This document shows positions 19,301 to 26,010 of a stretch of DNA of 26,467 nt, piece by piece. The DNA is from Tubiluchus corallicola (Eukaryota; Priapulida; Priapulimorpha; Priapulimorphida; Tubiluchidae), in NCBI GenBank assembly GCA_030141605.1, contig JAQGDQ010001760.1, positions 1 to 26,467 of the forward strand, given 5' to 3'. Position numbers and translations under genes: made by a program. Each line of letters begins with the position of its first letter. The stretch's first letter is position 1. The notes under the pieces are model-generated. The model searched no databases, had not been told where the DNA came from, and saw only the letters and a list, made by a program, of their open reading frames with translations.

Positions 19301-22300
19301 TACTAGAAGCACAGCACACATGAATACATACACTCATGCTAGAAACACAGCACACATGAATACATACACTCATACTAGAAGCGCAGCACACATGAATACA
19401 TACACTCATACTAGAAGCATAGCACACATGAATACATACACTCATACTAGAAGCGCAGCACACATGAATACTGTAGCTGACGGAATGTCCAAAAAACAAA
19501 ACTTCTAATTCCGCATTGGCTTGCTAACGGTTATTTATTCTGGAGAAAAAAGATAAATCAACATATTAAATCATTTAGGAGTGTATTACAAAAATAAACT
19601 GTTCTTAAATAATTTTTCCTAATTTACGTAAACATATTTTGCAATTGCTACAAAATTATTCCACATTTGGTTCATATAAACAAAAATGATTAAATATCCG
19701 ACACATTTGTTGGATTTCATATTAAACATAACAATTACATTGACTATTAACCATGTAATCACGCAGTATCTGACATTGCTGAGTATTACAAATTCACTAG
19801 AAGCATCATAAAAAATTAAACTGTGAACTCACGTATATTGGCAGCTCTGGCATTTAAATCTTAAAAGCATCCACAAACTGCAAGTCACAAGTCACATTTA
19901 CTTTCACAAGATCAAATCAGGCTATATTAACAGAATCAAGACAGTGTGACACCTTTACTGTCCTATTCCTATTGCCTTCTGTATATAGAAAGATGAATCA
20001 CCTGAGTATTAGTATACAGTCCTAAAGGCCTAAAAGGTGGCAGCACATTACAGTATCATTATCCCCAACAAATACATACACTCATACTGGAAGCACAGCA
20101 CACATGAATACATACACTCATACTAGAAGCGCAGCACACATGAATACATACACTCATGCTAGAAGCGCAGCACACATGAATACATACACTCATACTAGAA
20201 GCACAGCACATATGAATACATACACTCATACTGGAAGCATAACACACATGAATACATACACTCATGCTAGAAGCGCAGCACACATGAATACATACACTCA
20301 TGCTAGAAGCGCAGCACACATGAATACATACACTCATACTAGAAGTGCAGCACACATGAATACATACACTCATACTAGAAGCGCAGCACACATGAATACA
20401 TACACTCATACTAGAAGTGCAGCACACATGAATACATACACTCATACTACAAGCATAACAATGATAATAATAACAGTAACAGTAACAGAATTATTGCACG
20501 ATCAAGTTTTTGGACTAGCCTGCGACCCCACGAAAAGTGCTGGGTGACCCAGGTGGGAGCCTGCGACCCCACGAAAAGTGCTGGGTGACGCAGGTGGGGG
20601 TCGCGAACAGACCTACATTCCTGACTAGAGTACTTGACAGAATGACACATTCAACACTTCACTTACTTTATTATATTCAAGGTCCCAACACTTCACTTAC
20701 TTTATTATATTCAAGGTCCCAACACTTCACTTGTTTATCTTCACCACAAGAAAAGAGGTAAGGTTGACGGGGGCTGACTACCAATCCCCTAACTGTGCTC
20801 ACATGACCGGTCAACGACAATTTCAGCTGTCCACTGGCAAGGTCCCAAATCTAAAGAAAGAAACAGATTATTGTAATTTTCACATTCTTTCAAACCCGAG
20901 TGAGTAGGTTTTTTCGGAAACCCATAAATTTCTAAAGTTTAATATTGATGATTTATGCAAAATATTAAGAGCTGTATCAATTTCCAATACATAGCAAAGT
21001 TAATAGATTTAATGGCACAGATACTACAGTGCTTCATACATTTAAATTTGGTTCGCCACTCCCACATAGCCACAGTACTTTTGGTGGTGACCTGTCATCA
21101 TGACTTGGTTTAAAGTGGAGAGGGATTGCACCAGGTCATCAGCCTCACTCTCTCCATGCCAGGTGGTGACCTGTCATCATGACTTGTGCGTGACTTGGTT
21201 TAAAGTGGAGAGATTGCACCAGGTCATCAGCCTCACTCTCTCCACGCCAGGTGGTGACCTGTCATCATGACGTGTGCGTGACTTTGGTTTAAAGTGAGGG
21301 AGGGATTGCACCAGGTCGCCAGCCTCACTCTCTCCACGCCAGGTGGTGACCTGTCATCATGACTTGTGCGTGACTTGGTTTAAAGTGGAGAGATTGCACC
21401 AGGTCATCAGCCTCACTCTCTCCACGCCAGGTGGTGACCTGTCATCATGACTTGTGCGTGACTTTGGTTTAAAGTGAGGGAGGGATTGCACCGGGTCGCC
21501 AGCCTCACTCTCTCCACGCCAGGTGGTGACCTGTCATCATGACTTGTGCGTGACTTGGTTTAAAGTGGAGAGATTGCACCAGGTCATCAGCCTCACTCTC
21601 TCCACGCCAGGTGGTGACCTGTCATCATGACTTGTGCGTGACTTTGGTTTAAAGTGAGGGAGGGATTGCACCAGGTCGCCAGCCTCACTCTCTCCACGCC
21701 AGGTGGTGACCTGTCATCATGACTTGTGCGTGACTTGGTTTAAAGTGGAGGGATTGCACCAGGTCTCCAGCCTCACTCTCTCCACGCCAGGTGGTGACCT
21801 GTCATCATGACTTGTGCGTGACTTGGTTTAAAGTGAGGGAGGGATTGCACCAGGTCGCCAGCCTCACTCTCTCCACGCCAGGTGGTGACCTGTCATCATG
21901 ACTTGTGCGTGACTTGGTTTAAAGAGGAGAGATTGCACCAGGTCATCAGCCTCACTCTCTCCACGCCAGGTGGTGACCTGTCATCATGACTTGTGCGTGA
22001 CTTGGTTTAAAGTGAGGGAGGGATTGCACCAGGTCGCCAGCCTCACTCTCTCCACGCCAGGTGGTGACCTGTCATCATGACTTGTGCGTGACTTGGTTTA
22101 AAGTGGAGGGATTGCACCAGGTCATCAGCCTCACTCTCTCCACGCCAGGTGGTGACCTGTCATCATGACTTGTGCGTGACTTGGTTTAAAGTGAGGGAGG
22201 GATTGCACCAGGTCGCCAGCCTCACTCTCTCCACGCCAGGTGGTGACCTGTCATCATGACTTGTGCGTGACTTGGTTTAAAGTGAGGGAGGGATTGCACC

Positions 22301-25300
22301 AGGTCGCCAGCCTCACTCTCTCCACGCCAGGTGGTGACCTGTCATCATGACTTGTGCGTGACTTGGTTTAAAGTGAGGGAGGGATTGCACCAGGTCGCCA
22401 GCTTCAGTTTCTCCACGCCAGGTGGTGACCTGTCATCATGACGTGTGCGTGACTTTGGTTTAAAGTGAGGGCGGGATTGCACCAGGTCATCAGCCTCACT
22501 CTCTCCACGCCAGGTGGTGACCTGTCATCATGACTTGTGCGTGACTTGGTTTAAAGTGAGGGAGGGTTGCACTAGGTCGCCAGCCTCATTCTCTCCACGC
22601 CAGGTGGTGACCTGTCATCATGACGTGTGCGTGACTTTGGTTTAAAGTGAGGGAGGGTTGCACCAGGTCGCCAGCTTCACTCTCTCCACGCCAGGTGGTG
22701 ACCTGTCATCATGACTTGTGCGTGACTTGGTTTAAAGTGAGGGAGGGATTGCACCAGGTCACCAGCCTCACTCTCTCCACGCCAGGTGGTGACCTGTCAT
22801 CATGACTTGTGCGTGACTTGGTTTAAAGTGAGGGAGGGATTGCACCAGGGTCACCAGCCTCACTCTCTCCTCGCCAGGTGGTGACCTGTCATTATGACTT
22901 GTGCGTCACTTGGTTTAAAGTGAGGGAGGGATTGCACCAGGTCACCAGCCTCACTCTCTCCACGCCAGGTGGTGACCTGTCATCATGACTTGTGCATGAC
23001 TTGGTTTAAAGTGAGGGAGGGATTGCACCAGGTCACCAGCCTCACTCTCTCCACGCCAGGTGGTGACCTGTCATCATGACTTGTGCGTAACTTAGTTTAA
23101 AGTGAGGGAGGGATTGCACCAAGTTGCCAGCCTCACTCTCTCCACGCCAGGAGTATGATCCATGGGAAAGGCGGAGCCAGTACATCTGGTACTTCAGGCG
23201 TCGCAGGAGTTGTCGGAATCATGGTGCTATGCAACATGACCCGCCTATAGGGACTCCAGCTCCGGATTTTTCCTTGGGGTTTACTCCCGAAGCCTTTCCC
23301 ACGGAGAGTATAGCCACAAGGCAGTGGAGGTTTGTGATCCGTGTTTTCGTTCACCTAGATGGATTGCCGGCCAAGGTTAAGGAGCCCCATCTACCCCATT
23401 AAATTTGGTGTCTCTCATAAAATAGGTCACTTTTGCATATGATTATGATCAATGGAGTTCAGCTCAATAAAATTTGCGCCTCCTAAAACCAATATTTTGA
23501 ACAATTACTAACGAATATCATCTCAGTCTGGCTGTCAAGGATTTTGTTTGTCAAATTTAGTATAGCCATACAGTTACAAGTGGCGACACCTGGCCTCAAT
23601 ATTTACATCCTAGTGAATTTCCGGTCATTTTAAGTTTCAAGGTGTTCATGTGATGACGGGTTTCCGTGAACTCACGATTTAATGCCAACGATGTACGTAA
23701 ATTTTATTTAATCATTTATTTTATTTACTCTCATTAATTTCGCTTAATCATAATAGATGTTTTGGTAGAAATGAATTAGTTTATTAAAGAAATTTATATC
23801 TTATTTCAGATAAAATGTAATATTTTGGGTAATGGCGTCTCAGTGTCAAATATGATGAAGTAAATGACCTAAGGGGCACGTGACATGAAAATGGTACAAA
23901 CAATAAACAGTTATGCTGAGCAAAATGATTATTTGTTTGTTTGTCTCCGTAAAGCCCAAACACTGGCTGAACACAGTAGTATAAATTAGGGTTTTGTTTA
24001 CCTTAATAACCCTGTCTGCCGATCCAGTACAAAACCACTGATTTGCCGGTTCCACTGCTATGCATCGCACCCACCCCCAATGGCCGCTGATTACGCGATA
24101 AAGCTTCCACGGCGGATGCCAATCGGGTTTTGGCATGGTCGGCGCTTTTCTTGGTACAATAGCTGTTTTGTCTTGAGTTTGACTCACTACAAGTGCCTGC
24201 AAAAATGGCCATCATTTCTTTTTTATTTTTCGTTTATTTTTATTTAGTCACGTGTTTATATATACATATATATATATATGTGTATATATATATATATATT
24301 ACATATATTAATTCTTTATTTGTCATTAAAATGGTTCTCTCATTATAATAAAATTGAGTCCTCAGCGTAATGTTAAAATAACAACAGTTTCAAGACAAAT
24401 GCGTCCAGTGCATACTAAAAAAAACCAAAGTGCAAAACTATATACAATAAATGAACATATTTACAAACACAATATTAAAATATTTTTACAAAAGAATATT
24501 ACAAAAGGACATTAAATTTTACATGACATATTTTACACAATATACATTTGACATGACACAATTAACAGAGACATGCTTTACATTAGATAAATTTCACTCA
24601 TTACATTTACACTATTTATACATTTGAAATTACAAAACTAACATAACACTTATTACATTACATAATTTTGTTAAAAACTTTACATTTTTAATCGTTTTAT
24701 GGAGTCAGGGGCGGGGGTAGATGAAAGTTGAGTCTGTGTAATTAGTATCAGATGCACAATGTGGAAGTTGAAACCTGTTATATTGATATTCTTTTAATTT
24801 CTTTTTAATGTGGTGCAGAGATTCTATTTGTTTTATTTCACTTGGGTAGTAAGTAAATTCAAACATGGTTTTGATATTTCGGTTGATTGGACCTGGAGAC
24901 CTTAAAACTTCAGTCGTGAGCAGTGAAGATTTGCCGCATTGCCGTTAAAAACACGTCACAAACTGTCATGTAAACGAAATTTTTGATTTATTTGCACTAA
25001 TTTAGCCAAGATTTTTCAGCAGTTTCTGACATCTAGGAAAAAAGAAATGGTTAATTATATAAATAATCGTAAAACCTCGGAAAAATGTTCCCAAAAAATC
25101 TCCGAAATTTAGTAGGTTTTTCCGAAACTGAAACTTAACCGAAAATGCAATTATCGGCAAACCTGACAAATAACGTTCCTGCTCACATATAAAAGGAATC
25201 GCCGAATTCAGCTACGTGAGAAATGACTGAATAATTAGACGTAAATTAACCCAACAACAGGGATGACAGATATTTACAGTGTAGAGAAAATGACGTTTTA

Positions 25301-26010
25301 GCATTTCCCACAGGGATGAGAATGACAAATTGCAAAAAAACTCTGAAACAGGCCGGGGGTTTGGGGCCACGTAGGCCATAGAGAGCCTCCAAGTGGACTT
25401 AAAATATCAGTTACCTTGTTTCGTGCATAATTTAAAATACCCTACTATCAAGGATACATGATACCTAATTGTCTCAAAAACGCCTAAGTACTGGCCGCTC
25501 CTATGCAAAAGTATATAAAAACTGTCTGCAATTGACTCAAATAACTCCGCATAATTGATTCTATATTTTTCTACATAGAGATATACACGTGGTTACACTG
25601 ATGTACGTGATGTAAACAAAGTGACGGCCTGCCAACTAGCGGTCAGTTTGTGAAATAACGTACTGGGTGCGTACAAATTTTCTCAAGGAATTTACACGAT
25701 TTACAAAAATGGCACTACTGGTCTTCCAAAAACTCGGAATTCCGCGTATCCGCGGAAAATTCTCATCCCTGATTTCCCATTGTTAAATACAAAAATTACC
25801 AAATGTACAAAAATATATTATCAAAAAAGAGGGAAAAATTTACAACCTTTGAGGATGATCGTTCTTGCGCAGCAACATTTTGTTGCATTGTTGCCGTCTT
25901 TTCAGCATCAGTTTCAATTTGAGAAGACTGCAACGACTGCAACACTTGCATTCGGCCTTGTTCACTTATCAGTCGTTGCTGAGTTGCAGTTTCGGGTGTA
26001 AGAGTTACAC
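11024..26010 (-). CDS. PLRG1: PLRG1, pleiotropic regulator 1 (spliceosomal WD40 protein), 8 exons, 5' partial
   Basis: PLRG1 (Prp46 in yeast, Tango4 in fly) is a nuclear seven-bladed WD40 protein. It binds CDC5L in the NineTeen-associated complex and stays in the activated spliceosome. Eight exons read in phase: 26010-25847, 24196-24002, 20850-20701, 16878-16777, 14916-14705, 12374-12235, 11654-11461 and 11083-11024, about 404 codons plus TAG. Diagnostic stretches are [67 protein letters not shown] and the end [11 protein letters not shown]. Vertebrate PLRG1 is about 514 residues, so roughly the first 110 should lie beyond 26467. All donors are GT, all acceptors AG. The introns hold most of the window's transposons and minisatellites. 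Blade 3 reads [16 protein letters not shown] where the human protein, from memory, has SAVYGLDLHPTID, a local divergence. The gene converges with the MCMDC2-like gene. Confidence 0.97.
11181..11434. repeat. (CT)n / (GA)n tract in the last PLRG1 intron
   Basis: An almost pure polypyrimidine/polypurine run of about 250 bp with a few CCC and A interruptions. It fills two thirds of the 377-bp intron between exons 11461-11654 and 11024-11083. The pre-mRNA carries the GA strand. It produces false 94- and 105-codon ORFs of Arg/Glu or Ser/Leu. Confidence 0.97.
11461..11654 (-). CDS. PLRG1: PLRG1 exon: blade 6 end and blade 7
   Basis: The acceptor is cactcttgtag before 11654 and the donor is gtaagt after 11461. 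Two bases complete the Gly codon from the exon at 12235, then 64 codons follow, including [34 protein letters not shown] and [19 protein letters not shown]. The WD dipeptide of blade 6 and the VKIY strand of blade 7 are both visible. Confidence 0.97.
11743..12128. mobile_element. hAT-like MITE family A, copy 1 (8-bp TSD ATACACAT)
   Basis: The termini CAGGGGTGTGCAAACTGCGG and CAGGGGTGTGCAAATTATAT (right end, reverse complement) share the first 13 bases. They are flanked by a perfect 8-bp target duplication, ATACACAT, at 11735-11742 and 12129-12136. There is no coding capacity. The element occupies 386 bp of the 580-bp intron between PLRG1 exons 11654 and 12235. Confidence 0.93.
12235..12374 (-). 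CDS. PLRG1: PLRG1 exon: blades 5 and 6
   Basis: The acceptor is atttgtttcag before 12374 and the donor is gtacgt after 12235. One base completes a Leu codon (TT + A), then 46 codons follow, including [20 protein letters not shown] and [20 protein letters not shown]; the last base starts the next Gly. The phase shows that the upstream exon ends at 14705, not four bases further at the alternative GT. Confidence 0.96.
12708..12975. repeat. About 121-127-bp diverged tandem duplication with CRE-like sites
   Basis: The word gttagtttctgacgtcatat starts at 12708 and 12829, and a degenerate third copy begins at 12956. The first two contain the palindrome TGACGTCA (12717-12724 and 12838-12845). The copies have diverged by substitutions and small indels. 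They lie in the PLRG1 intron between exons 12374 and 14705. Confidence 0.8.
12976..13356. other. AT-rich intron sequence, nothing recognised
   Basis: This is part of the PLRG1 intron between the CRE-containing duplication and the next MITE. No exon in a compatible phase and no repeat structure was seen. Confidence 0.4.
13357..13786. mobile_element. Tc1/mariner (pogo-type) MITE with TA target duplication
   Basis: The left end CATTGTTCCCTCACTTATCG and the right end, as reverse complement, CAGTGTTCCCTCGCTACTTC align over more than 20 bp (TTCCCTC-CT--TCGCGG). TA flanks both ends (13355-13356 and 13787-13788). Internal ORFs of 80-102 codons on both strands do not look like transposase. It lies in a PLRG1 intron. 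Confidence 0.85.
14058..14544. mobile_element. hAT-like MITE family B, copy 1
   Basis: Starts CAGGGATGAGAATGACAAAT and ends ..AAATTCTCGTTCCTG, an inverted terminal repeat (CAGG-A-GAGAAT) with one or two mismatches. The flanks ataagtat (left) and aagtat (right) fit an 8-bp duplication that has lost two bases. It is highly similar throughout to 25311-25771 and in the same orientation. A run of G near 14100 is longer here than in the other copy. It ends about 160 bp from PLRG1 exon 14705. Confidence 0.88.
14705..14916 (-). CDS. PLRG1: PLRG1 exon: blades 3 (end), 4 and 5 (start)
   Basis: The acceptor is gcttgtttag before 14916. The exon has 70 codons plus two bases and encodes [40 protein letters not shown] and [17 protein letters not shown], then LQIHPS plus TT. 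Two overlapping GT donors exist (gtacgt at 14704 and gtatta at 14700); only the first keeps the frame into exon 12374. Reading straight through adds a false 70-residue tail. Confidence 0.96.
15035..15290. mobile_element. hAT-like MITE family A, copy 2 (inverted, internally deleted)
   Basis: Starts CAGGGGTGTGCAAATTATCT and ends GTTTGCACACCCCTG. It is the reverse-complement relative of 11743-12128, shortened to 256 bp. Flanks atttacac and atctacac match at 7 of 8 positions, consistent with a hAT duplication. It lies between PLRG1 exons 14916 and 16777. Confidence 0.9.
15529..15954. mobile_element. hAT-like MITE nested in the LINE tail
   Basis: The left end CAGGGGCGGAACTAG and the right end CTAATTCTGGCCCTG form a 15-bp inverted repeat with three mismatches. 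GGCAGGT occurs on both sides (15518-15524 and 15955-15961), a likely target duplication, with three to four extra bases between it and the left terminus. Removing the element and one GGCAGGT restores an uninterrupted LINE frame, which supports the insertion reading. Confidence 0.82.
16324..16382. repeat. (TATC)n microsatellite
   Basis: About 14 tandem CTAT/TATC units directly follow the LINE 3' UTR (aataaactatctatc). The tract is most simply explained as the LINE's own short-repeat tail. Confidence 0.95.
16605..16730 (-). mobile_element. tRNA-derived SINE
   Basis: On the minus strand the head reads CAGACGGTTTAGTCTAGTGG (A-box-like) and then GAGTTCGAACC (B box), as in a tRNA-like Pol III promoter. 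It continues into GGTCATACCAAAGACTTTAA, a body I remember as widespread in SINEs of molluscs and other invertebrates. There is no clear cloverleaf with a functional acceptor stem, so this is not a tRNA gene. It begins about 47 bp downstream of the 5' splice site of PLRG1 exon 16777-16878, in sense orientation. Confidence 0.85.
16777..16878 (-). CDS. PLRG1: PLRG1 exon: blade 3
   Basis: The acceptor is attgttttag before 16878 and the donor is gtatgc after 16777. It has exactly 34 codons: [20 protein letters not shown], then [14 protein letters not shown]. Both ends are in phase 0, joining ..LEYNK upstream and VWDM.. downstream. The GH and the S-R-D-S-T-A-R pattern are those of PLRG1 blade 3. 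It forms no long ORF of its own. Confidence 0.96.
17081..18000. repeat. 36-bp minisatellite, array A (about 25 copies)
   Basis: Unit CACACATGAATACATACACT plus CATACTAGAAGCGCAG, period exactly 36 bp. Variants are limited to a few sites: cataCt or catGct, aGaag or gGaag, and gcGCagc, gcATaac, gcACagc or gcGAagc. As 36 is a multiple of three and the unit has no stop in one frame of each strand, it gives mirrored false ORFs of over 330 codons ([12 protein letters not shown] and [12 protein letters not shown] motifs). Confidence 0.98.
18001..18601. repeat. Spacer S1 between 36-bp arrays (about 600 bp, duplicated)
   Basis: Starts tgtagctgacggaatgtcc and ends ccccaac. It is repeated almost exactly at 19472-20070, with only about five substitutions and one small indel noticed. 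It contains no convincing gene; the 67-codon minus-strand frame at 18148-18351 is not conserved in S2 because of the indel. Confidence 0.95.
18602..19471. repeat. 36-bp minisatellite, array B (about 24 copies)
   Basis: Same 36-bp unit as array A. The order of sequence variants in the last eleven units closely follows that of array A, whereas the first half differs. This shows the array was duplicated together with the spacer and later edited. Confidence 0.97.
19472..20070. repeat. Spacer S2 (copy of S1)
   Basis: A direct copy of 18001-18601. Differences include ctgtacaaaa versus ctggagaaaa, gcaattgcCa versus gcaattgcTa, and a short deletion in acatgtatgactatt. Confidence 0.95.
20071..20460. 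repeat. 36-bp minisatellite, array C (about 11 copies)
   Basis: Same unit as arrays A and B, entered from the spacer at the same point as array B (ccccaac then aaatacatacactcat). It ends abruptly at aagcataaca, followed by a short gataataataaca run. Confidence 0.96.
20518..20599. repeat. 41-bp tandem duplication
   Basis: GCCTGCGACCCCACGAAAAG starts at 20518 and 20559, and the two 41-bp copies differ at one or two positions. It lies in the PLRG1 intron, about 100 bp from exon 20701-20850. Confidence 0.95.
20653..20733 (-). repeat. 34-bp tandem duplication across the 5' splice site of PLRG1 exon 20701-20850
   Basis: Two exact 34-bp copies lie at 20653-20686 and 20687-20720, plus the first 12 bp of a third (20721-20732) that is ordinary exon sequence. 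On the minus strand the unit is GTGAAGTGTTGGGACCTTGA plus atataataaaGTAA. Each copy therefore contains the exon end and a GTAAGT donor. The upstream donor (20700) keeps the PLRG1 frame. The copied donor, 34 bp downstream, would add VSEVLGP and then TGA. Confidence 0.93.
20701..20850 (-). CDS. PLRG1: PLRG1 exon: blade 1 end and blade 2
   Basis: The acceptor is ttctttag before 20850 and the donor is gtaagt after 20701. The exon has exactly 50 codons: [40 protein letters not shown] and [10 protein letters not shown]. Both ends are in phase 0. The WDL of blade 1 and GH..CWD of blade 2 match PLRG1 almost residue for residue. Confidence 0.97.
21083..23150. repeat. 88-91-bp minisatellite, about 23 copies, with alternating variants
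   Basis: Each unit starts GGTGGTGACCTGTCATCATG and ends ctctccacgcca. Two types differ in the middle: type A has agtGGAGAGATTGcaccagg and then tcATCag; type B has agtGAGGGAGGGATTGcacc and then tcGCCag. From about 21163 to 22230 A and B alternate nearly perfectly; after that only B-like units follow, with increasing divergence and a tcACCag form at the right end. The first unit is short. It lies in the PLRG1 intron between exons 20850 and 24002. Confidence 0.97.
23148..23280. repeat. Dispersed repeat family, copy 3 (short, diverged)
   Basis: The stretch gaaaggcggagccagtacat through gactccagctccggattt aligns with gaaagcggagcgatacgttt through gagctccactcctgattt of copies 1 and 2. A conceptual translation shares the pattern ER--Q-(V/I)W----R-RSCR. 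Similarity fades to the right. It begins exactly where the 88-91-bp array ends. Confidence 0.65.
23281..24001. other. PLRG1 intron sequence, nothing recognised
   Basis: AT-rich sequence on the 3' (minus-strand) side of exon 24002-24196. No additional exon in a compatible phase, RNA gene or repeat was seen. Confidence 0.4.
24002..24196 (-). CDS. PLRG1: PLRG1 exon: linker and blade 1
   Basis: The acceptor is catttttgcag before 24196 and the donor is gtaaac after 24002. The exon has exactly 65 codons, with [16 protein letters not shown], the hallmark [20 protein letters not shown], and [20 protein letters not shown] followed by GSADRVIK. The [10 protein letters not shown](I) segment before the first blade is diagnostic for PLRG1 orthologues. 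Both ends are in phase 0. Confidence 0.98.
24255..24690. other. AT-rich low-complexity intron DNA with an (AT)n core
   Basis: A (TA)n stretch lies around 24258-24300, followed by a long run of ACATT/TTACA words to about 24680. No gene was seen. On the minus strand it lies just downstream of the 79-codon frame at 24705-24944 and could be the 3' part of the same element. Confidence 0.5.
24705..24944 (-). pseudogene. 79-codon protein-like open frame, unidentified
   Basis: The minus strand is open from 24944 to TGA at 24707-24705, bounded upstream by a TAA. It reads [19 protein letters not shown], then [19 protein letters not shown] and [20 protein letters not shown], and ends YPRP. The composition looks like true protein with amphipathic helices, unlike the repeat artefacts elsewhere. 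There is no good start codon near its beginning. It lies in the same orientation as PLRG1, inside the intron between exons 25847 and 24196. It could be a decayed transposon protein fragment or, less likely, an alternative exon. I do not recognise the family. Confidence 0.4.
24945..25310. other. PLRG1 intron sequence, nothing recognised
   Basis: No ORF, repeat or RNA structure was recognised. The last eight bases (atttccca) are the left target duplication of the MITE that follows. Confidence 0.4.
25311..25771. mobile_element. hAT-like MITE family B, copy 2 (8-bp TSD ATTTCCCA)
   Basis: Starts CAGGGATGAGAATGACAAAT and ends TTCTCATCCCTG, a perfect 12-bp inverted terminal repeat. It is flanked by a perfect 8-bp duplication, ATTTCCCA, at 25303-25310 and 25772-25779. 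The inside aligns with 14058-14544 throughout, in the same orientation. There is no coding capacity. The element ends only about 75 bp from the 5' splice site of PLRG1 exon 25847-26010. Confidence 0.94.
25847..26010 (-). CDS. PLRG1: PLRG1 exon: N-terminal low-complexity linker (first exon in window)
   Basis: The acceptor is tgtcaaattgcag before 26010 and the donor is gttgta after 25847. Two bases finish a codon begun upstream, then 54 codons follow, including [20 protein letters not shown], Gln-rich stretches and the end QERSSSK. It ends in phase 0, exactly fitting the start of exon 24196. This Gln/Ser/Thr-rich region is poorly conserved among PLRG1 proteins, so the call rests on position, splice sites and phase rather than on residue matches. 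The exon needs at least one more coding exon beyond the right edge. Confidence 0.8.

Noticed and set aside
17027-19508. Long ORFs of 290-333 codons on both strands
   Set aside because: They are conceptual translations of the stop-free 36-bp unit, mirrored on the two strands, and lie inside a PLRG1 intron with no start or splice context.
23124-23402. 92-codon plus-strand ORF
   Set aside because: Starts within the 88-91-bp array and runs through the dispersed-repeat fragment; no independent support as a gene.
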